A stretch of DNA of 64,000 bases from Chitinophagaceae bacterium. Lineage in GTDB: Bacteria > Bacteroidota > Bacteroidia > Chitinophagales > Chitinophagaceae. The position numbers and the translations under genes were made by a program. The notes below the pieces were generated by a model, which saw only the letters and a program-made list of their open reading frames with translations, had not been told where the DNA came from and ran no database searches. Of the stretch, positions 24,187-32,962 are shown piece after piece. The DNA lies in contig JAHBTR010000005.1 in NCBI GenBank assembly GCA_019638475.1, positions 158,538-222,537 on the forward strand, given 5' to 3'. Within the stretch, counting starts at the first letter, position 1. Each line of letters starts with the position of its first letter.

Positions 24187-27100
24187 TTATTTTGTTACAA
24201 TTAATTTTTCTATAAATACTTCATTATTCATAATAACCTGAACACTATAAGTACCTGCACTTAGTTTACTAATATCGTTGAAAGATATTGTATTAATGCC
24301 TTTCAATACATTGGTTTGTTTGGTTATTAATGTTCTACCCATCATATCTACAACACGTATTAAAGCATTTTTTTCTTTTTCTGCTGTTACTTTTAGTGTA
24401 AAATAATTGACAGCAGGGTTTGGATGAACAGCTATACCTGATTGACCATTTTTAACCAATTTGAAGCTGAGTACTTTACTGTATTTATAGTTTTCATCTT
24501 TTTCTACCAATTTTAATCTGTAATAAACAATACCACTTAAACCAGCTATATCATCTTTTACAGAATAATCGCTTATAGCAGCAGATGAAGAAGGATTGTT
24601 TGCCATTATTTTCGCTACTTTTACAAATTCATTGCCTGTAGTGCTTCTTTCTAATTCATAGTAGCTCATATTTATTTCTGCTGTTACAGACCATGAAAGT
24701 TTGGCTATGCCTTCATTGTTTACATTGCCCCTAAAGTCTAACAACGTTACAGGAAGAATAAAGAAATCTCTCCAGTCTCTATCACCTACATTACAATCTC
24801 CTTGTCTGCTCTTAGGTAATTGAGAAATACTTCCTGTAGGTCCTATTCCTGTATCCCAAGAGCCATTTGTACCCATATTATTATTAATGGCATTTCTCCA
24901 GAAGTTTTCGGATGCAGTCAAAATATTAAATCCATCAAAGTAGTCCATTAAACCATCTTTGTCTGCATCGCCAGTGCTAGTAGCCCAATAGTTTGATGTT
25001 TTAACAGTATGTCCTTCATAAATATCTAATACACCATCATTGTCTGTATCTGTATCCAAATAATCTGGAACGCTGTCTCCATCTTTATCAAAAGGAGAAA
25101 GTCCACCACTTGTTCTTGCACAAGGATTGCATCCACCAATATCGTAAGCATCATCAACTCCATCCCCATCACAATCATTGCCTGTTGGCATTTTGAATGA
25201 ACAAGTAGCCTGTGCTTCTGTATTATCTGTAATACCGTCATTATCACTATCTATATCATAAGCATCTGGTTTACCATCACCATCACTATCTATAGGTGTA
25301 ATACCTTTTGCCCCAAAGCCATTTATATTGTCTGCAACATAAGGTTGATTAGAGCCAAAGTATTCGCCTCTTACACCATCACCATCTGTATCAGCACCAC
25401 CTACAACACCTGTAGAAGAGTATTCTCCTAAGGCTTCTGTTAGGTCTGTCAAACCATCACCATCACTATCTAAATCAAGGAAGTTAGGAGTGCCATCTCT
25501 GTCCATATCCTGTGGTATAAGACCATTCAAGTGTTGATTATTAAATCCTGAACCGTTATCGGCAGAACTTAACAAACCATTTCCGTCAGAGTCATTACCA
25601 TTAATCATACCATTGGTAAAATTGGTAAAGGCTATACCGTTGGGTCTTGCTTCTACTACATCTAAAATTCCGTCATTATCACTGTCTAAATCCAATGAGT
25701 TAATAATACCGTCTAAATCCCAATCATAAAAATCATTAATACCATCACCATTACAATCCACCCATGCAGGGCATCCAGGTCCAGGCGTAGGGTCTAAATA
25801 GTTAGGAATACAATCACCATCACAATCTCCCAATGGGTCATATCCGCCACTTTCGTTTACATCTGTGATTCCGTCATTGTCATCATCAATATCAATAATA
25901 TCAGGTATGCCATCGCCATCTGTATCTATGGCAATACCAAAATCAAGTGTAAGATTACCGTTAGTTCCATCTCCATCTACACCTGAAGCAGGTTCTCCAC
26001 CAAACGTAAGTGTTATATAATTACTGTATAATATACCCCCTGATGTTCTGATGCCATTGTTATCATTGTCTGTATCACTATCAGGATTAGGGCTGTTAAC
26101 AGTTGTTTGTGTAGCTGCATATTTCGCAGGCAATACAACACCTACTATATATTTTCCAGGAGCAATGTTGCTAAAGCCGTAAATACCATTGCTATTAGTA
26201 GTTGTTGTTGCTATAGCAGCACCATCAGGTAAATTATCTCCATTATTGTCAAGATATAAACGCACTGTTGCACCACTATATCCAACTTCTGCTGCATCTT
26301 TAAATCCATAGTTACATTTATCAATCCAAACAAAGTTACCCAAATTCAATTTTCCTTTCAAACCAAAATCAACCCTTGGATTATTGGCAGTAAGGTTAAT
26401 GCTGTTACTTCTTACTTCATTAGTATTATATATTGTAATACCATTGTTATCATTAGTTGTAGAATTATTGGGGTCAGAGCTTGTACCTGTTGTTGTACCT
26501 TGTTCATAACCTGAAGGAAGCACTACGCTTACTACATATTTGCCGCCACATAAATTAGTAAAGCTATATGCACCCGATGAATTGGTAGTAGTTGTAGCTA
26601 AAGCAGCACCATCGGGAATATTATTCCCATTGGCATCGGCATATAATTTTACGGTAATACCTGCTATGCCCGGTTCGCCTGAATCTTGTATGCCATCATT
26701 ATCAATATCCCACCATACAAAATCTCCAAGTGTGTAAGCTCCACTAACAGTTAATACTACATCACTGGTGGAAGAGCAACTGCCTTTAGTGATTGTCCAA
26801 CGTAAAGTAGCAGATGAAGATGTTACTGTTACATTGGTAGTGGGCGAATTTACATTTGATATAGTTGCTGAACCGCCTACTACACTCCATTTACCTGTTT
26901 CACCACTGCCTGCTGCATTGGCTGCCATTGTAAATGATGAAACACCACATTTAGTTTGATTACTACCTGCATTAGCTGTGGTTACAGTAGTATTGGTTAA
27001 TGTTACATTGCTACTGGTGGAACAACTGCCTTTGGTAATTGTCCATTTCAGTACAGCAGGTGAACTTGTTACTGTAACATTCGTTGTTGCTGAATTTACA

Positions 27101-29952
27101 TTTGATATAGTTGCTGAACCGCTTACTACACTCCAAGTGCCTGTTTCACCACTACCTGCTGCATTAGCTGCCATTGTAAACGAAGCATTGTTACACTTAG
27201 ACTGGTTGCTACCTGCGTTTGCTGTAGTAGTGGTTGTATTGGTTAAAGTTACATTACTGCTGGTAGAACAGCTGCCTTTGGTAATTGTCCATTTTAATAC
27301 AACAGGGGAACTTGTTACTGTAACATTCGTTGTTGCTGAATTTACATTTGATATAGTTGCTGAACCACTTACTACACTCCATGTACCTGTTTCGCCACTG
27401 CCTGCTGCATTGGCTGCCATTGTAAATGAAGCATTGTTACACTTAGACTGGTTGCCACCTGCGTTTGCTATAGTAGTGGTTGTATTAGTTAATACTACGT
27501 TAGCAGATACAGCAGGACAATTAGGTGTAGTAATGGTCCACTTCAAAGTAGCAGGTGAAGATGTAACTGTTACATTGGTAGTGGGTGAATTTACATTTGA
27601 TATAATTGCTGAACCACTTACTACACTCCATGTACCTGTAGAACCTGATGGTGCAGGAGTAGCTGCCATTGTAAATGATGCATTATTGCACTTGCTTTGA
27701 TTGCTGCCTGCATTGGTAACTGTAGGACAAGGCTCACAAGGCGTATAAGACTTAATAAGTATATCGTCTATATATACATAAGAGTCAAAATTACAGCCAT
27801 TCTTTTGCACACCGCTCAGGCGATATTTAAAGTTGGAATTGTAATAGCTGACAGGAATAGGAAGTGTAATAGTATTCCATGTACCTGAACCATAAGTATC
27901 GGCCAATTGTTTTGAAGTCATGGATAAAACATTCGTCCATGTACTTCCATTATTGCTGGAAAATTCTACTGTAAATGTGTAACATGTATTGGAAGAAGAA
28001 ACAGAATATGTATATAATTTAAAACTCAATTCTGCATTACTTGCACTGCTCAAATTAACAGTAGGTGAGGTAGCTCTTGCAGTGCTTGCAGATTGTCCAT
28101 TGTTATTGTAGTTAACAATTTTTAATGCATTTGGCGATGATTGATAAAAAGCATCATTTACTACAATAGTTGACTTGTCAGTATTAGAAGTTGCACTCCA
28201 AGTACCTATTGAACCTGTAAATGTGGAACTGATGGGTGCAGTAAATCCTGTATTAAAGCTATTGGGAAAACTTTCGTTTGAAATAGTAGTTGATACTAAT
28301 GTAACAGTTTTAGTAACCACATTGCTGTAACAAGTAAAACCGCTTACCGTAGTAGATCTTCTGTATTGTGTAGTTTGTGTTAATTGCCCTGGGCTGTAAT
28401 TTTGAGAAGTTGCACCTCCAATATTTGTCCATGTATTTCCGCCATTTGTACTTTGCTGCCACTGGTAGCTTTGATTTTGAGGCGTTCCATCGCTTAAACA
28501 ATAATTGTTCTTAGAACTTTCATTAGTACCTGTAATAGTGGTTGGTGTGTAATTACAACTTCCTGTTTGATTGCCTGTTATAGTACCTGCATACACTATT
28601 AAAACCCTTACTTCATTGGAGTAAACAGGATTAGCACCTGTACCTCCACTACAATCCCTCCATGCTTTACGACGATAAATAGTTGTTTTGGTTACACTAC
28701 CCGCAGAATAAGTAGTAGAATTTGCTCCTGAAATATCAGTAAATGAACCACAACTTTGCAGCCTTTGCCATTGGTATTTAATAGTGCCGCCTGTGCCACC
28801 ACTTGCTGCTGAACTGCTGGTAAAAGCAGCAGCAGTAAATGAACCACAATTTTGCTGATTAGCAGCAACTGTACCACCACTTGTTAATCCTACACAAGAA
28901 ACAGTACACTCAGGTAAACAAGCCAAAAATGGTTGATGGTGAACTTCACCGCCATTTAGTGTAACATTTTGTGCAATAATTTGTCCCTCAATATTGCCAT
29001 TATGATTTTTTGTAAATGAGCCATTGGGAACAAATACAGTTCCATAAATAGTTGCAGCACCAGATAAAGTAACAGTACCTGTATTATTGTAAAAATTGTA
29101 AATAATATATTGACCCGCCGATGGTCCAATACCTGCAAAGGTTGGAGCATTCCATGTAAAACTGCTTGTTCTGTTTATATTTACTACTAAAGGTTGCGTA
29201 GCTGACGGTTGGTTATTAAATGTAAATTGTGTGATAGCATTTAATTGTGTATTCGTAATGTTTAATACATTAATTTTATTTGCTGCTAATGTAATGCTAT
29301 AATTACCGCTGCCTACAGATAAAATATTCAATGAACTTGCACAAGGGGCACTTGCATTGAAGCCTGACATTTTTGTTGCTTCGGAAGCCAATGTTGTAAA
29401 TGCCGTATTAAAGTTGATACCGTGAGCTTTGGTTGCCTCAGGGTCGGTATGCACTTTCTGAGATTGTATGTATGGCTGACTATTATAAGCAGTATTACAT
29501 TTACTGTTATATTGGGTTATTCTGAAATTAGTCTTGGCATTATTACAATCTTTATAAAATAGTCTTGATCCAGATGTGCTTCCCAACCTTATATAGCCAT
29601 TGTTTACATAAACAATAGAGCCTGATGTATAAGTAACAGCTCCGCCAATTACCAAACTATAATTATTACTGTTGTTATACCCATACGGATAATAACCTGA
29701 ATTAGCCATCGAAACTGTATAGCTGCCATCAAGAATCGCATTCCCACCCATAGCAACAGGAGCATCAGTATGTCCGTTTTTAAACGTTACTGCTCCTTTG
29801 GCAAATACATTGTAACCCGTTGCAGCAGCAGCAGGATTGCTATAGCCTGATGAACAGGAAAATTGTGCATACACATCTTTGATACCTAAAAATGTAATGC
29901 CTGCAACTACTAACAAAGAAGCACTAAGTCTATTAAATACTTTCATAATCAA
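24187..29952 (-). CDS. Giant T9SS-secreted surface protein with tandem PKD-like, SdrD-B and thrombospondin-3 repeats
   Basis: A 1921-residue exported protein. Order of parts: signal peptide (LLVVAGITFLGIKDVYAQ); a choice-of-anchor-A-like beta domain, about 40-345 (YNVFAKGAVTFKNGHTDAP); Ig-like segments with YQWQ cores, about 350-555; a MAM/jelly-roll-like domain, about 560-735; four tandem PKD-like repeats of 82-83 residues, about 740-1070 (NAGSNQSKCNNASFTM ... GTWSVVSGSATISNVNS); two SdrD B-like domains, about 1071-1335 (LGDFVWWDIDNDGIQDSGE; LGNFVWIDKCNYGFKDA); a long run of calcium-binding thrombospondin type-3 repeats, about 1340-1665 (DTDGDGIPD); and a C-terminal T9SS sorting domain from about 1838 (VHPNPAVNYF ... 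LSAGTYSVQV). I infer surface display or release as an adhesin or matrix protein. Confidence 0.9.
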   Translation of the reverse strand: MIMKVFNRLSASLLVVAGITFLGIKDVYAQFSCSSGYSNPAAAATGYNVFAKGAVTFKNGHTDAPVAMGGNAILDGSYTVSMANSGYYPYGYNNSNNYSLVIGGAVTYTSGSIVYVNNGYIRLGSTSGSRLFYKDCNNAKTNFRITQYNSKCNTAYNSQPYIQSQKVHTDPEATKAHGINFNTAFTTLASEATKMSGFNASAPCASSLNILSVGSGNYSITLAANKINVLNITNTQLNAITQFTFNNQPSATQPLVVNINRTSSFTWNAPTFAGIGPSAGQYIIYNFYNNTGTVTLSGAATIYGTVFVPNGSFTKNHNGNIEGQIIAQNVTLNGGEVHHQPFLACLPECTVSCVGLTSGGTVAANQQNCGSFTAAAFTSSSAASGGTGGTIKYQWQRLQSCGSFTDISGANSTTYSAGSVTKTTIYRRKAWRDCSGGTGANPVYSNEVRVLIVYAGTITGNQTGSCNYTPTTITGTNESSKNNYCLSDGTPQNQSYQWQQSTNGGNTWTNIGGATSQNYSPGQLTQTTQYRRSTTVSGFTCYSNVVTKTVTLVSTTISNESFPNSFNTGFTAPISSTFTGSIGTWSATSNTDKSTIVVNDAFYQSSPNALKIVNYNNNGQSASTARATSPTVNLSSASNAELSFKLYTYSVSSSNTCYTFTVEFSSNNGSTWTNVLSMTSKQLADTYGSGTWNTITLPIPVSYYNSNFKYRLSGVQKNGCNFDSYVYIDDILIKSYTPCEPCPTVTNAGSNQSKCNNASFTMAATPAPSGSTGTWSVVSGSAIISNVNSPTTNVTVTSSPATLKWTITTPNCPAVSANVVLTNTTTTIANAGGNQSKCNNASFTMAANAAGSGETGTWSVVSGSATISNVNSATTNVTVTSSPVVLKWTITKGSCSTSSNVTLTNTTTTTANAGSNQSKCNNASFTMAANAAGSGETGTWSVVSGSATISNVNSATTNVTVTSSPAVLKWTITKGSCSTSSNVTLTNTTVTTANAGSNQTKCGVSSFTMAANAAGSGETGKWSVVGGSATISNVNSPTTNVTVTSSSATLRWTITKGSCSSTSDVVLTVSGAYTLGDFVWWDIDNDGIQDSGEPGIAGITVKLYADANGNNIPDGAALATTTTNSSGAYSFTNLCGGKYVVSVVLPSGYEQGTTTGTSSDPNNSTTNDNNGITIYNTNEVRSNSINLTANNPRVDFGLKGKLNLGNFVWIDKCNYGFKDAAEVGYSGATVRLYLDNNGDNLPDGAAIATTTTNSNGIYGFSNIAPGKYIVGVVLPAKYAATQTTVNSPNPDSDTDNDNNGIRTSGGILYSNYITLTFGGEPASGVDGDGTNGNLTLDFGIAIDTDGDGIPDIIDIDDDNDGITDVNESGGYDPLGDCDGDCIPNYLDPTPGPGCPAWVDCNGDGINDFYDWDLDGIINSLDLDSDNDGILDVVEARPNGIAFTNFTNGMINGNDSDGNGLLSSADNGSGFNNQHLNGLIPQDMDRDGTPNFLDLDSDGDGLTDLTEALGEYSSTGVVGGADTDGDGVRGEYFGSNQPYVADNINGFGAKGITPIDSDGDGKPDAYDIDSDNDGITDNTEAQATCSFKMPTGNDCDGDGVDDAYDIGGCNPCARTSGGLSPFDKDGDSVPDYLDTDTDNDGVLDIYEGHTVKTSNYWATSTGDADKDGLMDYFDGFNILTASENFWRNAINNNMGTNGSWDTGIGPTGSISQLPKSRQGDCNVGDRDWRDFFILPVTLLDFRGNVNNEGIAKLSWSVTAEINMSYYELERSTTGNEFVKVAKIMANNPSSSAAISDYSVKDDIAGLSGIVYYRLKLVEKDENYKYSKVLSFKLVKNGQSGIAVHPNPAVNYFTLKVTAEKEKNALIRVVDMMGRTLITKQTNVLKGINTISFNDISKLSAGTYSVQVIMNNEVFIEKLIVTK
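26740..27730. repeat. Four tandem 246-249-base coding repeats
   Basis: The landmark TACATTTGATATA begins at 26851, 27097, 27343 and 27592, giving periods of 246, 246 and 249 bases (82-83 codons). The central two units look about 90% alike by eye, implying recent duplication or gene conversion. They encode the PKD-like repeats of the large surface protein. A long open frame on the opposite strand here is only a shadow. Confidence 0.9.
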
Positions 29953-30015
29953 CTATTAATTTAGAATAGATAATTGGTAAATTTTGCCTTCTGCAGGAAT
30001 TGGATTAAGATAGAT

Positions 30016-30039
30016 TTAATACAAAAAAAATTGTATTAA
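30016..30039 (-). promoter_or_regulatory. Hairpin in the probable 5' leader of the surface-protein mRNA
   Basis: TTAATACAA and TTGTATTAA form a perfect 9-base stem with a 6-base A loop, 64-87 bases upstream of the start. If transcription begins near 30098 the hairpin lies in the leader and could protect the mRNA or modulate translation. There is no U-tract after a strong GC stem, so it is not a terminator. Confidence 0.4.
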
Positions 30040-30101
30040 TAGCTTGATAGGACTTTGGTGAGTAGCTCTTAAATAGGAATTTTGATTTCTAAAGACAATC
30101 A

Positions 30102-30109
30102 CAAAAGTA
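30102..30109 (-). promoter_or_regulatory. Candidate -7 element of the surface-protein gene
   Basis: On the minus strand TACTTTTG matches TAnnTTTG fully. No TTG at the expected spacing was seen. It would give a leader of about 145 bases. Confidence 0.3.
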
Positions 30110-30625
30110 CTCAAACTAAAGACATGATGTTATTAATAATTGATTAGTTGCAATAGATATAGTAAATATGTCCAATTTGAGGATTTGTCCAAATTTTGGA
30201 ATATTTATCCACATCTCAAGTTTGAAGCAAATTGTAGCATTTGATAAGAAATATTGTAAAAATTAATTAATAATTTCTAAAAAGTATTAAGCGTATTATT
30301 CAAATATTTGTAAGATTAAAAAGAAATTGTACATAGAATTACATAAATTAATTATAAATAAATTTGCATAAATACCTAACTATCAAATATATAATTAAAT
30401 CAATTATTATTAAGGCTACAATATTTTATTATACATATAGGTATCAAGCAAAGCAAGTAATTCTACCTAAAAAGCAATTAGTACAATGTAGAAAGAAACA
30501 GCCATAAAATGTCTTATAAAAAAGATAAGTGGTTATTTTTTTTGAAAAAATAATATTTGTTCAAAATAATTTACCCTTTTTGGTTGATTATTATTTGAGC
30601 AAGTAAGCCCCTTTTAATAAGCTAT

Positions 30626-31918
30626 TTACAAAATTTCAATATCTCCTACTAAAAAAACACTTCCTATAACCAAAATCAAATCATTATTGGTGGCATTTTT
30701 TTTGGCTGCATTAATAGCTTGATTTACATTGTCATATTTATTTCCTGTCAAATAATTTTTCTGTGCCAAATCAAATAACTCAGATGTAGGCAATGCTCTG
30801 GGTATAGGTGCCTGAGTAAAATAATAAATAGCACTTGTAGGTAATAGAGAAAGTACTTTGCTTACATCTTTGTCTTTTACCATTCCTATAATAATGTGTA
30901 GCTTATGATAGCTTGTATAGGTTAATTGCTCAATTACTTGTTTTATTCCATCTTCATTGTGGGCTACATCTGCAATTACAGTTGGTTGAGTTTGTAATAA
31001 TTGCCAACGCCCTTTAAAAGCAGTAATTTTTTGTACATTCTTTATTCCTTCCTTAATATTTTGTTCTGTAATATGCCAATTTAATTTTTGTAACTGTTCT
31101 ATAGCACACAATACAGTAAGTATATTTTTTGTTTGATAGATTCCTGTTAAATCAGTTGTATAAATATGCTGTTCTTTTAAATGATTATTGTCAATTATAA
31201 TATCTGCTAAAGAATGGTTATAAGCAAAGTGTACAACCTTTCTTTCATTTTGAGCATAAAAAATAGGAGCATTTTTTTCTCTGGCTATTTTATCAAATAC
31301 TTTTTTTGTTTCTTCGTGCATCTCTCCTATTACTATGGGCGTATTTTGTTTAATAATACCAGCTTTTTCAAAAGCAATTTTTTCTAACGTATTTCCAAGA
31401 ATTTGTATATGGTCAAAGCCAATATTAGTAATAACAGAAAGTTGAGGTGTTATAATATTGGTGCTATCAAGTCTTCCTCCTAATCCTGTTTCTATAATAG
31501 CAATATCTACTTTTTCTTGTGCAAAATATTTAAAAGCCATTGCTACAGTAATTTCAAAAAAAGAGGGTTGAATTTCATTAATAATAGGTTGTATTTGTTG
31601 GGTGAAGCTAATAACAAATTCTTCAGAACATATATTGCCATTTATCTTTATTCTCTCTCTAAAATCTTTTAAATGAGGCGATGTGTAAAGACCTGTTTTA
31701 CACCCTGCAGTTTGTAATATAGCTGCTATAGTGTGGCTTACAGAACCTTTACCATTAGTGCCTGCAATATGTATAGAAGGAAAACATAGATGAGGATTAT
31801 TTAGTGCAGCACATAAACGAATAGTGTTAGATAAATCTGCTTTATAAGCATCTTTACCCATTTTACTATACATAGGTAATTTATCAAAAAGATACGCTAA
31901 CGTTTGCTGATAATTCAT
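30626..31918 (-). CDS. folC: Bifunctional folylpolyglutamate synthase / dihydrofolate synthase
   Basis: FolC adds glutamate to dihydropteroate and to folates in an ATP-dependent ligation in the cytoplasm. The 430-residue protein has the Mur-ligase P-loop HIAGTNGKGSVSH, IETGLGGRLDSTN, the IGFDH motif and EKAGIIK, then the C-terminal domain with FKGRWQLL and DVAHNEDG. Length is normal. It starts 25 bases after the TonB-like gene ends, which suggests co-transcription. Confidence 0.96.
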   Translation of the reverse strand: MNYQQTLAYLFDKLPMYSKMGKDAYKADLSNTIRLCAALNNPHLCFPSIHIAGTNGKGSVSHTIAAILQTAGCKTGLYTSPHLKDFRERIKINGNICSEEFVISFTQQIQPIINEIQPSFFEITVAMAFKYFAQEKVDIAIIETGLGGRLDSTNIITPQLSVITNIGFDHIQILGNTLEKIAFEKAGIIKQNTPIVIGEMHEETKKVFDKIAREKNAPIFYAQNERKVVHFAYNHSLADIIIDNNHLKEQHIYTTDLTGIYQTKNILTVLCAIEQLQKLNWHITEQNIKEGIKNVQKITAFKGRWQLLQTQPTVIADVAHNEDGIKQVIEQLTYTSYHKLHIIIGMVKDKDVSKVLSLLPTSAIYYFTQAPIPRALPTSELFDLAQKNYLTGNKYDNVNQAINAAKKNATNNDLILVIGSVFLVGDIEIL

Positions 31919-31943
31919 ATTGGATTCAAAGATAAAAACAATA

Positions 31944-32750
31944 CTATCCTGTTACCCTCATGTCAAGTATAATAGTTCCTCTTTGCTCTTGCCCACTAGA
32001 TTCAAATTTTATTTCTTTTGCTCTTCTTAAAGCTACTGCTCTTGTTTGTTTGTTAGCAGTACTGGTACCATTTGGATTGACAGCAGCATAAGTTACATTG
32101 CCATTTTTATCTACAATAATATTTACAGCAACTTTTGCATTTTCAGAAAAATCATCTGTAAATGTTGGAAAGTGAGTTATTTTTCTTTTGCCTAATCCAT
32201 AAACTTTTGTGCCACCAGGTCCATCATAAACAGTTCCATCTATACTGCCCCATGGTTTTCCTTTATCTCCTGTACCAGATGGGTCATTTCCTTCACTCCT
32301 ACTATCATTATAGTTATCTGCATTGTTTCCTCCAGTACCAGTTCCTCCACTATATTTAGGCATTACAGTTTTTGGTTTTGGAGGAGTTGGTGTTGTTACT
32401 GCTGGTTTTACTTCTTTTTTGGTTGTAGTAGTATTGTTTGTAGGTACTGCATCTGGGTCGTTATTATCTGTATTGTCAGATGTTGTTGGTGCAACACTTG
32501 AAGGTGTTGGTGGTGTATTATTATTAGTGTTAGATTCTGTGCCAGGTTCACCAGGTACTAATGGTTGAATATCACCACTACCTACATCACTATTACCTAT
32601 ATTTACTTCTATACCTTCTGATAGTAATGGCTTTTCTACCATAGGTAAAGTCCATCTTATATAAAAGAAAATTAAAAATATACTTACCGTTACAAGTATA
32701 GTAAATGTGGTAGCTTGTATATTTTTATTTCTTTCAAAATGTTGTTCCAT
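31944..32750 (-). CDS. TonB-like energy transducer
   Basis: A 268-residue protein from MEQHFERNKNI, with one membrane helix at about 13-33 (ATTFTILVTVSIFLIFFYIRW). A long Pro/Thr/Asn/Gly-rich periplasmic linker follows (about 55-185; NNTPPTPSS, PTPPKPKTVMPKYSGG), then a C-terminal beta domain (KVAVNIIVDKNGNVTYAAVNPNGTS) like the TonB C-terminus. TonB transmits the ExbB-ExbD proton-motive force to outer-membrane receptors. No exbB/exbD genes are in view. An ATG 18 bases earlier is in frame, but a TAAATTTG -7 element lies just upstream of it, so transcription would begin near it; the later start is preferred. Confidence 0.75.
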   Translation of the reverse strand: MEQHFERNKNIQATTFTILVTVSIFLIFFYIRWTLPMVEKPLLSEGIEVNIGNSDVGSGDIQPLVPGEPGTESNTNNNTPPTPSSVAPTTSDNTDNNDPDAVPTNNTTTTKKEVKPAVTTPTPPKPKTVMPKYSGGTGTGGNNADNYNDSRSEGNDPSGTGDKGKPWGSIDGTVYDGPGGTKVYGLGKRKITHFPTFTDDFSENAKVAVNIIVDKNGNVTYAAVNPNGTSTANKQTRAVALRRAKEIKFESSGQEQRGTIILDMRVTG

Positions 32751-32769
32751 TGCAAATGAATTATGCATA

Positions 32770-32777
32770 CAAATTTA
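32770..32777 (-). promoter_or_regulatory. Candidate -7 element of the tonB-like/folC unit
   Basis: On the minus strand TAAATTTG matches TAnnTTTG fully, 19 bases upstream of the preferred start at 32750. No TTG is seen at the ideal spacing. Confidence 0.35.
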
Positions 32778-32896
32778 CTTTATAAATAAATAAAAATATT
32801 GATTGTTGAAAATTACAGATATAACGATGCAAGTTTGCACTTTTATACATAAGAAAAGGTTAAGAGTTTAACGCAGCTTTATTAAAAATAAAAAAA

Positions 32897-32926
32897 GAGG
32901 CTGTCTCTAACTTTTAAGACAGCCTC
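32897..32926 (-). terminator. Intrinsic terminator of the downstream OmpA gene
   Basis: A perfect 10-base stem GAGGCTGTCT / AGACAGCCTC with a 10-base loop. On the minus strand it is followed by a run of T residues (plus 32888-32896), 37 bases after the stop of the gene at 32963. Confidence 0.88.
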
Positions 32927-32962
32927 ATCATAATTTAATTTAAAGTATCAGTTTAAGTTTTA

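Larger units (their letters stand above)
29953..30625. other. Intergenic region upstream of the large surface-protein gene
   Basis: 673 bases of very AT-rich DNA between the start of the surface-protein gene and the stop of folC. It contains a 9-base inverted repeat (30016-30039) and a TACTTTTG element (30102-30109), described separately. No credible coding frame, tRNA or other RNA gene was recognised. The length suggests a long leader or regulatory region for the surface protein. Confidence 0.6.

Noticed and set aside
26978..27700. 240-residue open frame on the plus strand
   Set aside because: It lies antisense to the tandem PKD-like repeats of the large surface protein; it is open only because of the repeat's codon pattern and has no start context.
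26740..27730. Regularly spaced repeats as a possible CRISPR array
   Set aside because: The units are 246-249 bases, fully coding and without unique spacers; no cas genes are present. The octamer array at 1251-1338 has no spacers either.
29953..30625. Possible small RNA or riboswitch in the long intergenic gap
   Set aside because: Only a simple A/T hairpin was found; no conserved riboswitch core or GC-rich structured RNA could be recognised by eye.
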